A stretch of 64,000 nucleotides of DNA from Streptomyces sp. GESEQ-35 (GCF_017948485.1 NZ_JAFFSX010000021.1:143276-207275), one strand, 5' to 3'; positions 17,846 to 26,531 are shown, counted from the first letter of the stretch. Program-made: numbers and translations. The notes: generated by a model not told the origin, from the letters alone.

Positions 17846-17875
17846 CGTCGTACTCATGCAGCGTGTCGGGCAACA
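17846..17875 (-). repeat. transposon right terminal inverted repeat
   Basis: Read on the minus strand from 17875 the end is TGTTGCCCGACACGCTG followed by CATGAGTACG. It matches the left end with conserved blocks TGTTG, CGAC, CTG, ATGAG and ACG. CCTTGTG follows at 17876-17882, repeating the left flank. Confidence 0.75.
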
Positions 17876-18500
17876 CCTTGTGCGCGATGCGTCCGTGCAG
17901 GCCGCGTTCGCTGAGCAGAGCGCGGGTGGTGTCCGAGTCGTAGCCGTCGTCCAGGTGCACGGTGATGGTGTCGGGCAACGGGCCGAGGCCCTCCAGACGG
18001 TCCAGAGTCGGGGCGAGCAGCGGAGAGTCGTGGCGGTTGGCACCGGCCAGGACACGGCCCAGCGGAATGCCGTATCCATCCGTCATGCCCGAGCGCTTCA
18101 GTCCCTGTTTGCCGCGGTCGACCGGTGAGCGTCCGGCGGCCTCCCCGCCTCCAGGTGCCTTGGTGATCGCTCCGGCGACGGCGATCTGGTCGAGGACGAG
18201 GCCGACGATCCGGTCGTAGGACTCCAGAGCGAGCTGCTTGAGCCGGGCGAAAACGCCCAGTCGTATCCACTCTTCGCGGCGACTGCGGATTGTGGTGGCC
18301 GAGCAGATCGTGTCGGCGATCGCCTCGTAAGAACAGCCGAAGCGCAGCAGTTGCAGCATCTTGTCGAAGATGATCCGGTCGCTGATGCGCCGGCGGTGGC
18401 AGCCGAGCGGATGCTCTGGGTGGTACACCGACCGCTCGGGCAGCAGGGCCGCGAATTGGTCCCAGAGTGGTTCAGTCAGCCATGATGGCAGCGCGGGCAC
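17876..18500 (-). pseudogene. IS5-family transposase, 5' half (split by transposon)
   Basis: From GTG 18500 (GGGGGA upstream) the frame gives the IS5-family N-terminal domain (LPSWLTEPLWDQFAALLPER, then MLQLLRFGCSYEAIAD). It continues into the DDE core with CPVD-like DRGKQGLKRS, GIPLGRVLAGANRHDS and LDDGYDSD. It runs into the transposon end at 17875, where a false stop follows. The remaining 3' part is at 12017-12241. The IS5 element itself interrupts the ISL3 transposase next to it. Confidence 0.85.
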
Positions 18501-19443
18501 AGGTCCCCCAGTGATTACAGAGCGTCGCAACTCCATGGGCGGCGAGGAGAGCGTGGATGGTGGCGTGCTTGGCGCGGGTGCGTTCGGCGAACCGGTGCCC
18601 TGTCGGCCAGGGCGACGCAGCTGGTTCCGCCTCTTCCTGCGGTTCCTCAGGTTGGGCCGGCGTGGGGCGCAAGCAGCCGCGGTGCCGGTAGACGCATTTC
18701 TCGGCGGCTTCGCCCAGGTTGTGCCAGAGATGCCATCGGTCGGCGACCTGGAGGGCCTGCGGGGCGCCGCGGGTGGCACCTTCGGCGAAGAAGGGCGCCC
18801 GGTCACGGCAGACGATCTCGATGCTGGGCCGCTCGGCGAGCCAGGCCGCGAGCGTGTCCGCCTCCCGATCGTGAAGGAGGTCGACGGGGCGACGTGTTTC
18901 GACGTCGACGAGCACGGTTCCGTAGACACGGCCCTTGCGCTGGGCGTACTCGTCCACGCCGACCACGCGGGGCACTGCGGTGGCGGGGTCCGGAAGCGAG
19001 GCGATCAGCCTCAACAGGGTGTTCCGGCTGACCGGAACCTTGAGGGCGTCCGTCATCCGGGCGCCGGCCCGGCCCGCGAGCGCAAGACCGACTGACACCA
19101 GCGTCGACCGCAGCCGCTCGGTCCGTCGCCCGAACCTGCGGGTGAGACCGGGTAATTGCTCGGCGAAGGTCATACGCTCGCAGGATTCCTCCTCGCAGAC
19201 GAACCTGCGCACCCGCAACGACACCACGACGAACTTGCCCGCCGTCGGCAGATCACGAGGAAATCGCAGGTAGGAGCCGTGTATTCGCCCCGACCAGCAC
19301 CCGCACGCCGGACAGGCCGTCCGCCCTGCGATCGTGCGGGCCTCGACCCGGACGACCGTGTCGATCACCTCGACCGATTCCACCAACACGCCCTCGACCG
19401 AGGAGAACAGCAGCTCGTTCAACTGCAGCAACACTTCGTTCAC
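18472..19443 (-). pseudogene. ISL3-family transposase, 3'-truncated by the IS5 element
   Basis: GTG 19443 opens an ISL3-type protein. It has an N-terminal zinc-finger region with CPACGCWSGRIHG and RRFVCEEESCERMTF, then the DDE catalytic start PRVVGVDEYAQRKG and VLVDVETRRPVDLL, followed by ADRWHLWHNLGEA. Similarity ends near residue 300 at about 18530, where the IS5 element begins; the last residues to the stop at 18472 belong to IS5. Complete ISL3 transposases are about 500 residues. The missing 3' half is not seen on the far side of the nest. Confidence 0.8.
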
Positions 19444-19606
19444 GGCGAAGGACTGTCGACCACACCACCATCCGGCCAGGCGATTTTCGGGCGAACTTTA
19501 CTGGTCGTAGGCGGTCAGTGCGCGCATGACTGGCTGGCCACGCATGAACCTGGCTCCACTCATCAGGCCCCTTTGGAATCGATCACCCAGGGAACCGGGA
19601 GGCGTT

Positions 19607-20458
19607 CTACCGGCGGACCGCCGAGATCAGTCCGCCGGGCCGCTCCTCACGCTGCGACGGGGTGCTGATCGGGCGGCCATAGGCGGCAGCGCGCTCGCGC
19701 AGAGCGTGGCTGCCGGCCTCCCAGCCGTGCCCGGCCAGCCAGCCCACCGGGTCGTCGGGCATCTCCGAGACCCACATGGACGCTGCCGATCCCGGCACGG
19801 CGTCCGCACCGAAGCGCTCGATCACGCCGCGCGAGCCCAACGTCAGCCCCATCCGACTGCCTGCCGCCGACTGCGCGCTGATCCGGGCCAGCAGCAGCTC
19901 CACCGCGTCCTCGGGCAGATAGATCAGCAGTCCTTCGGCGATCCACACGGTCGGCACCGCCGGGTCGTGTCCTGCGGCGGCCAGCGCGCCTGGCCAGTCC
20001 TCACGCAGATCCACCGCTACGGTGATCCGCTCGCAGCGTGCGACGGCCCGCTCCTGGCGCAGCACCGAAGCCTTGAAGTCCAGTGGCGCGGCGGTGTCGA
20101 CCTCGAACAGCCGTGTGCCCTCGGGCCAGTCCATCCGGAAGGCCCGGCTGTCCATGCCGGCGCCGAGCAGCACGACCTGCCGGACCCCGGACGCGGAGGC
20201 CTGCTGCAACAGGTCGTCGAGGAACTTCGTCCTGATGACGATGGAGAACGACACGCCCAGCCGGCGGCGTCGCGCGGCCTCGTCACCGGGCAGCGGCGGC
20301 GAGGAGGGCCCCAGGCCGCCGGCGCTGGCGAAAGCCTGTGCCAGCGGGTCGCGGAACAGCGCGTCCTCCCGCTCGGTCTCCAGCGCCCGAACCCTGGCCA
20401 CCCCCACCGCCGTGGCCCACACTCCCGATGGCTGCACCCGCTCCTGCTCATCAGTCAC
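19607..20458 (-). CDS. SAM-dependent methyltransferase of the leucine carboxyl methyltransferase-like (TIGR00027) family
   Basis: A 283-residue methyltransferase. VVLLGAGMDSRAFRMDWP is the SAM-binding glycine loop typical of this large actinobacterial family. FEVDTAAPLDFK gives the acidic residue for the ribose, and VWIAEGLLIYLPEDAVELLL is the third motif. It starts at GTG 20458. Family members methylate carboxylates or small metabolites, but the substrate here is unknown. It stands alone between the ISL3 remnant and the thioredoxin gene, on the same strand. Confidence 0.8.
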   Translation of the reverse strand: MTDEQERVQPSGVWATAVGVARVRALETEREDALFRDPLAQAFASAGGLGPSSPPLPGDEAARRRRLGVSFSIVIRTKFLDDLLQQASASGVRQVVLLGAGMDSRAFRMDWPEGTRLFEVDTAAPLDFKASVLRQERAVARCERITVAVDLREDWPGALAAAGHDPAVPTVWIAEGLLIYLPEDAVELLLARISAQSAAGSRMGLTLGSRGVIERFGADAVPGSAASMWVSEMPDDPVGWLAGHGWEAGSHALRERAAAYGRPISTPSQREERPGGLISAVRR

Positions 20459-20530
20459 CGCGCCAGCCTAGATGTATTGACCACAAGCGTTGTTGACACA
20501 CAGCAGATTTCGTACCCCGGGGAGTTGCGC

Positions 20531-20901
20531 CTACTGGTTCTTGTCTGCTGTCGTGCGGGAAGCGCGCACTTCGTTCATGTCGAGGCTGCGCGCCTGGTGG
20601 ATGAGGTCGTCGAGTCCGGCCTCTGGCAGGGCACCCGCTTGGCGGAAGATGGCGATCTGGTCGCGCACGAGCATGAGGGTGGGGATCGATATGATCTCGA
20701 ATGCCTGCGCCAGCTCTCGCTGTGCCTCGGTGTCGACCTTGGCGAACACGACGCCCTCGTGCTTGTCCGAGACCTGCTCGAAGACGGGCCCGAACTTGCG
20801 GCAAGGGCCGCACCATTCGGCCCAGAAATCGATGACCACAAAGTCGTTTCCGGAGATGACCTCGTTGAAGTTGTCCGGGGTCAGCTCGATGGTGTGCTCA
20901 T
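20531..20901 (-). pseudogene. trxA: thioredoxin gene with disrupted start (two-base insertion)
   Basis: The body encodes a complete thioredoxin: FVVIDFWAEWCGPCRKFGPV holds the WCGPC redox site, followed by FAKVDTEAQRELAQAFEI and the cis-proline region SIPTLMLV. The natural start would be ATG 20901 with AGGAG just upstream. From that ATG the frame runs ATGAGCACACCATCGAGC and hits TGA within seven codons. Reading ATGAGCACC would give MSTIEL in frame, so an extra AC in the CACACC run breaks the gene. No alternative start with a ribosome site is visible. It could be a real mutation or a sequence error. Confidence 0.65.
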
Positions 20902-21049
20902 GAGGGCTGCTCCTACATGTGATCGGGGGTATCGGGTTGCGCTCGGGGCGCTGTGCGGCCGTCGGGCACACCGCGAGGTCGCGGTGTGCCCGACGGTCGT
21001 CTGCCGTGCGGGCGGCGTCGTGCTCCGTCCGCACGGAGTTCCTGCGGGG

Positions 21050-22663
21050 TCAGCGAGCGGCGACGTTGTCCGCCACCCCGGCCTCGGGGGCTTTCTCGGC
21101 GTCGGGCTGGAGGGGTGCGGTGTTCTTCGGGCCGCGAAGGGCGACGTAGAGGAGCAGTGCGGCCATGACGGCGGCGCCGATCCACATGGATTGCTGCCAG
21201 CCGTCGACGAAGGACTGCTGTGCGGCGTGGATCAGGTCCTGGGCATGGCTGCCGGTGGTGGGTGCGACCTCGATGGCGTTGGCGATGCCTTCGCGTGCGG
21301 TGTCTGCGGCGCCCGTGGGGATGCCGTCGAGCTTGTCGTCGATGGCGCTGCGGTAGCCGCCTGCCAGGAGCGCGCCGAGCATGGCGACGCCCAGGGCGGT
21401 GCCGAACTCGCGGGTGACGTCGTTGAGCGCGGAGGCAACGCCTTGCTTGGCGCGGGGCAGTGAGCTGGTGATGGCCTCGGTGGAGGGTGTCATCGACAGC
21501 CCCATGCCGGTGCCCATGGCGAGCATGCCGGCCAGGATGGACAGGTAGCCGCCGTCGACGGAGACGAACAGCGCCATCAGCGCCAGGCCGAGCGTTGCCA
21601 GGGCGACGCCCACGGTCATGGTGGAGCGGGCGCCGATCTTGGCGGCCATCTTCGGGGCCAGGCCCGAGGTCATCATCATCATGACGGCCATCGGCATCAT
21701 CGCCACCGTGGACAGCAGCCCCGACCAGCCGAGCACTGCCTGGAAGAACGGGAAGAGGACCACGGCGATACCGGCCTGGACGCCGAAGACGACCAGCAGG
21801 GTGATCGAGCCGGAGGCCAGGCCGCGCTCACGGAAGAGGCGTACGTCCAGCAGCGAGGCCTCGCGGCGGTGCAGCTCCCAGGCTACGAAGGTGATGGCGG
21901 CGACGACGCCGACGGCCAGGCTGATCAGGGTGATGGGGGCGGTCCAGCCGCGCTCGGGGCCTTCCTGCAGGACGAAGATGAGACCGATCACGGCGATGGT
22001 GGAGACCAGCGCACCGATGGTGTCAAAGGAATGGGTGGAGCGTTCGCGGGAGTTGGGCACCGACTTCAGAGTCATCGCCAGCGCGACGACGACCAGGACC
22101 ACGGGCAGCACGAACAGCCAGCGCCAGTCGGCGACGTCGACCAGCAGGGCGGAGAGGAACATGCCCAGGATGCCGCCGCCTCCGGCGACGCCGGTCCACA
22201 CACCGATCGCCTTGCCGCGCTCCTCCTCGGGGAAGGTGGAGGTGATGACGGCGAGAGTGATCGGCATGATCATCGCGGCGCTGATGCCAGCGGCCACACG
22301 GGCGGCGATCATTACCCCAGCCGACGGGGCGAGGCCCGCGGCGACACTGGCGGCACCGAAGACGATCAGCCCGGTGATCAGCATGGGCTTGCGGCCCAGC
22401 CGGTCACCGATCGCGCCGAGCGGCAGCAGCAGAGCGGCCAGGGCGAGGGTGTAGATATTGATGATCCACAGGACGGTGGTCTGCGAGGCGCCGAACTCGA
22501 CGGCCATGTGGGTCTGGGCGACGTTCAGCCCGGACACCGAGGCGATGACAGCCATCAGCGCGATCGAGACCGTGATCAGGATCGCGCGCAACTGACGCGC
22601 ATCCGGCGCACCCGCGCCGCCGGCCGGCGCGGCCGCCGCATGAGGAGGCTGACTGATACTCAT
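21050..22663 (-). CDS. MFS drug transporter, DHA2 (EmrB/QacA) family
   Basis: A 537-residue inner-membrane proton-drug antiporter with the hydrophobic profile of 14 membrane helices. Motif A appears as GAIGDRLGRKPMLI after helix 2, and motif C-like GVWTGVAGGGGILGMFLSAL lies in the fifth helix region. ATG 22663 is chosen because AAAGGA lies at the right distance; two earlier in-frame starts exist. It sits between the thioredoxin and thioredoxin-reductase-like genes on the same strand, suggesting export plus redox detoxification of a toxic compound. Confidence 0.88.
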   Translation of the reverse strand: MSISQPPHAAAAPAGGAGAPDARQLRAILITVSIALMAVIASVSGLNVAQTHMAVEFGASQTTVLWIINIYTLALAALLLPLGAIGDRLGRKPMLITGLIVFGAASVAAGLAPSAGVMIAARVAAGISAAMIMPITLAVITSTFPEEERGKAIGVWTGVAGGGGILGMFLSALLVDVADWRWLFVLPVVLVVVALAMTLKSVPNSRERSTHSFDTIGALVSTIAVIGLIFVLQEGPERGWTAPITLISLAVGVVAAITFVAWELHRREASLLDVRLFRERGLASGSITLLVVFGVQAGIAVVLFPFFQAVLGWSGLLSTVAMMPMAVMMMMTSGLAPKMAAKIGARSTMTVGVALATLGLALMALFVSVDGGYLSILAGMLAMGTGMGLSMTPSTEAITSSLPRAKQGVASALNDVTREFGTALGVAMLGALLAGGYRSAIDDKLDGIPTGAADTAREGIANAIEVAPTTGSHAQDLIHAAQQSFVDGWQQSMWIGAAVMAALLLYVALRGPKNTAPLQPDAEKAPEAGVADNVAAR

Positions 22664-22798
22664 CATTTCCTTTCCAAAAGGGCATGCAGAATCAGCGCCG
22701 GGACAAGACCGGTCGCCAAGTTGGTGAGATAGGGACTTACTCACCGCGCCGACCGCTGGATGGCGGTCGCGCGGTTCTTCAGCAGCGGAACTTACGCG

Positions 22799-23803
22799 TC
22801 AGCCGGTGGTCTTCTGCGTGGCGGCGAGCGCGGCGTCGGTGTCCGCGGCGGCGAGCACAGCGTTGATGTGCGAGCCGGCCAGCGCGTCGGCCGCCGCAGA
22901 GGCGCCGACCTGGGCGGTGAGGTCGGTGGCGTTGCCGGCCACCCATACGCCCGGGATCTCGGTGGTACCGGCCATGGCGGAGGCGAAGCGGCAGCCCATG
23001 TTGTCGGGCAGGTCCTCCATCGGCAGCTTCAGCCCGTCCAGGCCCTCGGTACGGGCCTGCATCTGCGTGGCCACAGCCAGAACCCGCCGCCCCACAAAGG
23101 GGCCGTCGATCAGGCGGACGCTTGCTAGCGCGCCGTCGTCGTTGACGACTCCCTGGACGTCGGTCTCGATGATGCGGATGTTGCGGGCGGCAAAGCGGGC
23201 GCGGGTCTCGGAGTCCGGGTCGGTGCCGCGGGTGAAGTAGATGAGGTCATCCGTCAGCTGGCAGAACAGCCAGGCATGGTGGACGGAGGCCGGGCCGGTG
23301 GCGAGGACGCCGATGGGCTCATCACGCGCCTCATAGCCGTGGCAGTAGGGGCAGTGCACCACGCTGTGGCCCCAGTGCTCGGCCAGACCCGGCACCCCGG
23401 GCAGCACGTCGCGCAGGCCGGTGGCCACCAGCACCCGGCGCGCCGTCAGCGTGCGGCCGTCGGCCAGGGTGGCGGTGAACCGCAGGTCACCGGCTGCCGA
23501 GGGGGCGGCGGGTTCGGCCGTGGCCACTTCCCCGAACACGATCCGGCCGCCGTACTGGCGTACCTGCTCGCGTCCGCGCTTGAGGATCTCGGGCGGCGGG
23601 GTACCGTCCAGGACAATGAAGCCATGCATGGCTGTTGCGGGGGCGTTGCGCGGGGTGCCGCTATCAATCACGACAACCGAGCGGCGCGAGCGGGCCAGCA
23701 TCAGCGCGCCGTTCAGGCCCGCGGCGCCGCCGCCGATCACCACGACATCCACGGTTTCGGTGGGCAGTGCGTCGCTCTCGTAGCGGGAAGCCTGCGCAGA
23801 CAT
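22799..23803 (-). CDS. thioredoxin-reductase-like FAD/NAD(P)-dependent oxidoreductase
   Basis: A 334-residue flavoprotein. It has an FAD-binding VVVIGGGAAGLNGALML, a CPYCHG redox centre at about residue 150, ATGLRDVLPGVP, and a C-terminal GVWVAGNATDLTAQV that contacts the flavin. The second nucleotide motif reads GVLATGPASVHHA, which is less canonical than GxGxxA for NADPH. It belongs to the thioredoxin-reductase-like group also found as dithiol oxidases for natural products. ATG 23803 is preceded by AAGGG. It is divergent from the XRE-cupin regulator, and a 15-bp palindrome lies in the shared control region. Confidence 0.85.
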   Translation of the reverse strand: MSAQASRYESDALPTETVDVVVIGGGAAGLNGALMLARSRRSVVVIDSGTPRNAPATAMHGFIVLDGTPPPEILKRGREQVRQYGGRIVFGEVATAEPAAPSAAGDLRFTATLADGRTLTARRVLVATGLRDVLPGVPGLAEHWGHSVVHCPYCHGYEARDEPIGVLATGPASVHHAWLFCQLTDDLIYFTRGTDPDSETRARFAARNIRIIETDVQGVVNDDGALASVRLIDGPFVGRRVLAVATQMQARTEGLDGLKLPMEDLPDNMGCRFASAMAGTTEIPGVWVAGNATDLTAQVGASAAADALAGSHINAVLAAADTDAALAATQKTTG

Positions 23804-23885
23804 GTCGCGCCCTTTCGTCGTACCTGGCCCCCGTGCCGGACCATCTGTGCTCGACGTTAAGCCCGCTTTGCATCAAGGGCATACC

Positions 23886-24509
23886 ATGTTGCCTATGACG
23901 CAAGAAGATGGGCAGCTGGACAGCCTCGTACGCAAACGGATCCGCGCGCTGCGCGTCGCACAGGGCTGGTCCCTGGAGGAACTGGCCACCCGCGCCAACC
24001 TCAGCCAGTCCTCACTGAGCCGCATCGAGAACGGCCAGCGCCGCCTCGCCCTGGACCAGCTCGTCACCCTCGCCCGCGCCCTGGACACCACCTTGGACCA
24101 GCTCGTGGAGAACGCCGCCGACGACGTCGTCATCAGCCCGATGATCGACGGCACCCACGGCCTGATGCGCTGGCCCATAAAGGGCGACCCCGGCATGAGC
24201 GTGATGCGTCAGCGGATGACCGACCCGCCGCCCGACAACCCGGCCCGCATGCGCGCCCACCCCGGCCGCGAATGGCTCGTCGTGCTGTCCGGCACCGCCA
24301 TCCTCATGCTCGGCCACCGGCGCTTTCGCATCGAGACCAACCAGGCCGCCGAGTTCCCCACCATGATGCCGCACGCTATCGGCGCCGAGGGCGGACCGTG
24401 CGAGATCATGGGCATCTTCGACCGCGACGCCCGCCGCGGCCACCAGAAAGACTCCGACGCCGACGGCCCCGAAGCCGACTGCGGAGGCACCCAGGATCCC
24501 TGCGAATAG
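23886..24509 (+). CDS. XRE-family regulator with C-terminal cupin domain
   Basis: A 207-residue repressor-type protein. Residues 10-70 form the helix-turn-helix (RIRALRVAQGWSLEELA, then NLSQSSLSRIENGQRRLAL). Residues 100-185 are a cupin fold (HPGREWLVVLSGTAIL and AEFPTMMPHAIGAEGGP) that would bind the inducer. ATG 23886 has AAGGG upstream; ATG 23895 is possible. The palindrome TTGCCTATGACGCAA overlaps the start codon region, which suggests autorepression. It also likely controls the divergent reductase and the following methyltransferase and DUF1684 genes, which carry the same palindrome. Confidence 0.85.
   Translation: MLPMTQEDGQLDSLVRKRIRALRVAQGWSLEELATRANLSQSSLSRIENGQRRLALDQLVTLARALDTTLDQLVENAADDVVISPMIDGTHGLMRWPIKGDPGMSVMRQRMTDPPPDNPARMRAHPGREWLVVLSGTAILMLGHRRFRIETNQAAEFPTMMPHAIGAEGGPCEIMGIFDRDARRGHQKDSDADGPEADCGGTQDPCE
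23889..23903. promoter_or_regulatory. palindromic operator, site 1
   Basis: TTGCCTATGACGCAA has TTGC and GCAA half sites. It overlaps the first codons of the XRE-cupin gene and lies 86 bp from the start of the divergent reductase. It matches sites at 24588 and 25589 at the outer bases and the central T or A pattern. Confidence 0.6.
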
Positions 24510-24587
24510 CGGGCCACCACAGTCGCGCCGAAGGCCCACGGTGCGGTGGGCGATCTTGCGTGCTGGGCAGCACGCCAAGCCACCTTC

Positions 24588-24602
24588 TTGCGCATTACGC
24601 AA
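24588..24602. promoter_or_regulatory. palindromic operator, site 2
   Basis: TTGCGCATTACGCAA is a near-perfect palindrome (TTGCG and CGCAA arms) 42 bp upstream of the methyltransferase start at 24644. It shares its arms and 15-bp length with sites 1 and 3. Confidence 0.65.
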
Positions 24603-24643
24603 TCAGTCGTGCGGAGGACGCATGGTGGATTTACGGTGTTGCC

Positions 24644-25537
24644 ATGACCCAAACGCACCAGCACACCCCCCACCAGGGCGAAGGCGGTCACCACCCCGAC
24701 CACGACCACGTCGGCCACCAAGAGCACAGCGATGGCGGTCAGGCGGAGATCCTCGATCTGGACGCCGAGGTGCTCACCGAGCACATAGCGTCCATCACCG
24801 CGTGGCTGCCGCTCAAGAGCGAGCCGCGCCAGATCGTGGACCTCGGCTGCGGCACCGGCGCGGGAACCTTCGCGCTCCTCGAACGCTTCCCCGACGCACA
24901 CGTCACCGCCGTCGACACCTCGGCCGGGCACCTCCAGCTCCTGCGCGAGAAGGCATGCGCCCGCGGTGTCGAGGGCCGCGTACGGACCATGCAGGCCGAC
25001 CTCGACACCGACCACTGGCCCGACCTCGGCACGCCGGATCTGGTGTGGGCCTCGGCCTCGATGCACCACATGGCCAACCCCGACCGCGCCCTGCGGAGCG
25101 TCCGCGAACTGCTCACCCCCGGCGGCCTGTTCGCCGTCGTCGAGCTCGCGGGCTTCCCCCGCTTCCTGCCCGCCCACGCCCCGGAGAACCGGCCTGGCCT
25201 CGAAGAGCGCGCCCACGCCGCGACCGACAGCTTCCACGCCGAGCACGTTCCGCACCGCGGCGCCGACTGGGCCCCGATGCTCACAGCCGCCGGCTTCACC
25301 GTCGAGGACGAGCGCACCATCACCGTCAACATCGAAAGCGTACGCAGCGAAGCGATCGGCCGCTACGCCCACGGCAGCCTGCAGCGCATCCGCGGCGTCG
25401 CCGCACCCGCCCTCAGCCCCGAGGACCTCGCCGCACTCGACGAACTCCTGGACACCAACAGCCCGAACAGCCTTCTGCGCCGCGAGGATCTCGCCGTACG
25501 CACCGAGCGCACCGTCTGGGCCGCCCGCCGCGCCTGA
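24644..25537 (+). CDS. class I SAM-dependent methyltransferase with His-rich N-terminus
   Basis: A 297-residue methyltransferase. The first 35 residues are rich in His and Asp (HQHTPHQGEGGHHPDHDHV), which could bind a metal. The SAM motif is IVDLGCGTGAGTFALLE, followed by VTAVDTSAGHLQLL and LVWASASMHHMANPDRAL. Related Streptomyces proteins are small-molecule methyltransferases. ATG 24644 has no strong ribosome site; the frame is open upstream but poor in protein character. The operator at 24588-24602 places it under the XRE-cupin regulator. Confidence 0.8.
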   Translation: MTQTHQHTPHQGEGGHHPDHDHVGHQEHSDGGQAEILDLDAEVLTEHIASITAWLPLKSEPRQIVDLGCGTGAGTFALLERFPDAHVTAVDTSAGHLQLLREKACARGVEGRVRTMQADLDTDHWPDLGTPDLVWASASMHHMANPDRALRSVRELLTPGGLFAVVELAGFPRFLPAHAPENRPGLEERAHAATDSFHAEHVPHRGADWAPMLTAAGFTVEDERTITVNIESVRSEAIGRYAHGSLQRIRGVAAPALSPEDLAALDELLDTNSPNSLLRREDLAVRTERTVWAARRA

Positions 25538-25588
25538 CACCCGGCGCAACCCAGGGTTGCCTGCCGGGCAGCCCCAGCACCCAATTGC

Positions 25589-25603
25589 TTGCCTCATACG
25601 CAA
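25589..25603. promoter_or_regulatory. palindromic operator, site 3
   Basis: TTGCCTCATACGCAA, 114 bp upstream of the DUF1684 gene start, repeats the TTGC-N7-GCAA pattern of sites 1 and 2. Confidence 0.6.
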
Positions 25604-25716
25604 CCACCGCCTGCGCAGCGCCATGCGCTTCGTTGGGCTGAGCAACCATGCCCGCGCACGCCCGCCCAGTGCCATCGCCGCGACCCCACAGCGCGACGGA
25701 GAGGAAAGGGAGCATC

Positions 25717-26531
25717 ATGACCGCACTGCAGATCCCCGCCGACTACGAAGCCTGGCGCCAGGGCCGGTGGGAAGAGATCGCCGGAGCGAACGGCAAGGCC
25801 AAGGTCGTCGCCAACGCCAAGATCACCGACCCGGGCCCTCACACGCTTCCCGACATCCCCGGCGAATGGCGCACCACCGCAGCAGGAGACCTGACCGTGA
25901 CGGCCAAGGCTGCCGACGGAGTGCAGCCGGCAGCCTGGTCGACGGAACGAACCCCGTTCCCTCCGGCGGCTCCCTGAAGTTCCCTCACAACCAGGTCGGC
26001 TTCGCCAGCGGCGCGGATGGCTCCTACGGCCTGGTCGTCATGGACCAAGGCCGCGTCGAGCGCACCGGACTCACCGGCATCGACACCTTCCCCTACACCC
26101 CCGCCTGGGTCTTCGAAGGCCAGTACCGGGCAGCTCCCGAAGGACGCCGGATCGAGGTACCGCGGCTGACCAGCCCACGCAGCACCGAAGCCATCCTGGC
26201 CCCGGTCGACCTGGCCGTGACCATCGACGGCGCCGAATACGTCCTGGCCGCCCTCCAGGACTTCCCCGGCCAGCGACTGGTGATCTTCACCGACGAGACC
26301 AACGGCGATTCGACGCCGACGATCGGCCGCTGGCTGGTGCTGCCGCTGCCGCTGCCGCTGCTGGAGCCCGGCAGCCCCCTGACGGTCGACTTCAACAAAG
26401 CCACGCTCTCGCACCACCACCTGAACCCGGACGTGTTCGTCTGTCCGCTCTCGCCGCCCAGCAACCATTTGCCAATGCGTATCGAGGTCGGCGAGCGCGC
26501 CCTGATCCACGCCGCTAGCAGCCAGAGCTAA
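25717..26531 (+). pseudogene. DUF1684 family protein, one frameshift
   Basis: ATG 25717 (GAGGAAAGGG upstream) begins YEAWRQGRWEEIAG, a typical DUF1684 N-terminus. Near 25930-25960 the frame must change. The other frame then reads VDGTNPVPSGGSLKFPHNQV and VDFNKATLSHHHLNPDVF, and ends with CPLSPPSNHLPMRIEVGE. That last block corresponds to the family's conserved C-terminus, where a TYNPYCAYS-like segment often precedes it; here it is HHHLNPDVF. The single frameshift in an otherwise good gene may be a sequence error. Function of the family is unknown. Confidence 0.65.

Larger units (their letters stand above)
12242..17875 (+). mobile_element. 5.6-kb transposon with DUF6431, DDE transposase, ExeA/TnsC-like ATPase and pyrE cargo
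   Basis: The boundaries are defined directly by the split IS5 transposase. The element starts TGTTGGACGAC and ends with the inverse of TGTTGCCCGAC. It is flanked by the direct repeat CCTTGTG (12235-12241 and 17876-17882). The terminal inverted repeats match at about 22 of 30 positions. Genes in order: DUF6431 protein, DDE transposase, 92-residue protein and AAA ATPase (plus strand), then pyrE (minus strand). The TGT...ACA ends plus a DDE transposase and ATPase pair recall the Tn7/Tn552/Mu superfamily. The ATPase is interrupted by an IS110 element, so this copy is probably inactive. Confidence 0.85.

Noticed and set aside
17814..18929. 371-codon ORF as a single transposase
   Set aside because: Its N-terminal part is a wrong frame of ISL3 and its last 20 codons read into the transposon end; only 17876-18500 is IS5 coding.
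19526..21463. 645-codon plus-strand ORF
   Set aside because: Runs antisense through the methyltransferase, thioredoxin and MFS genes; low-complexity translation without domains.
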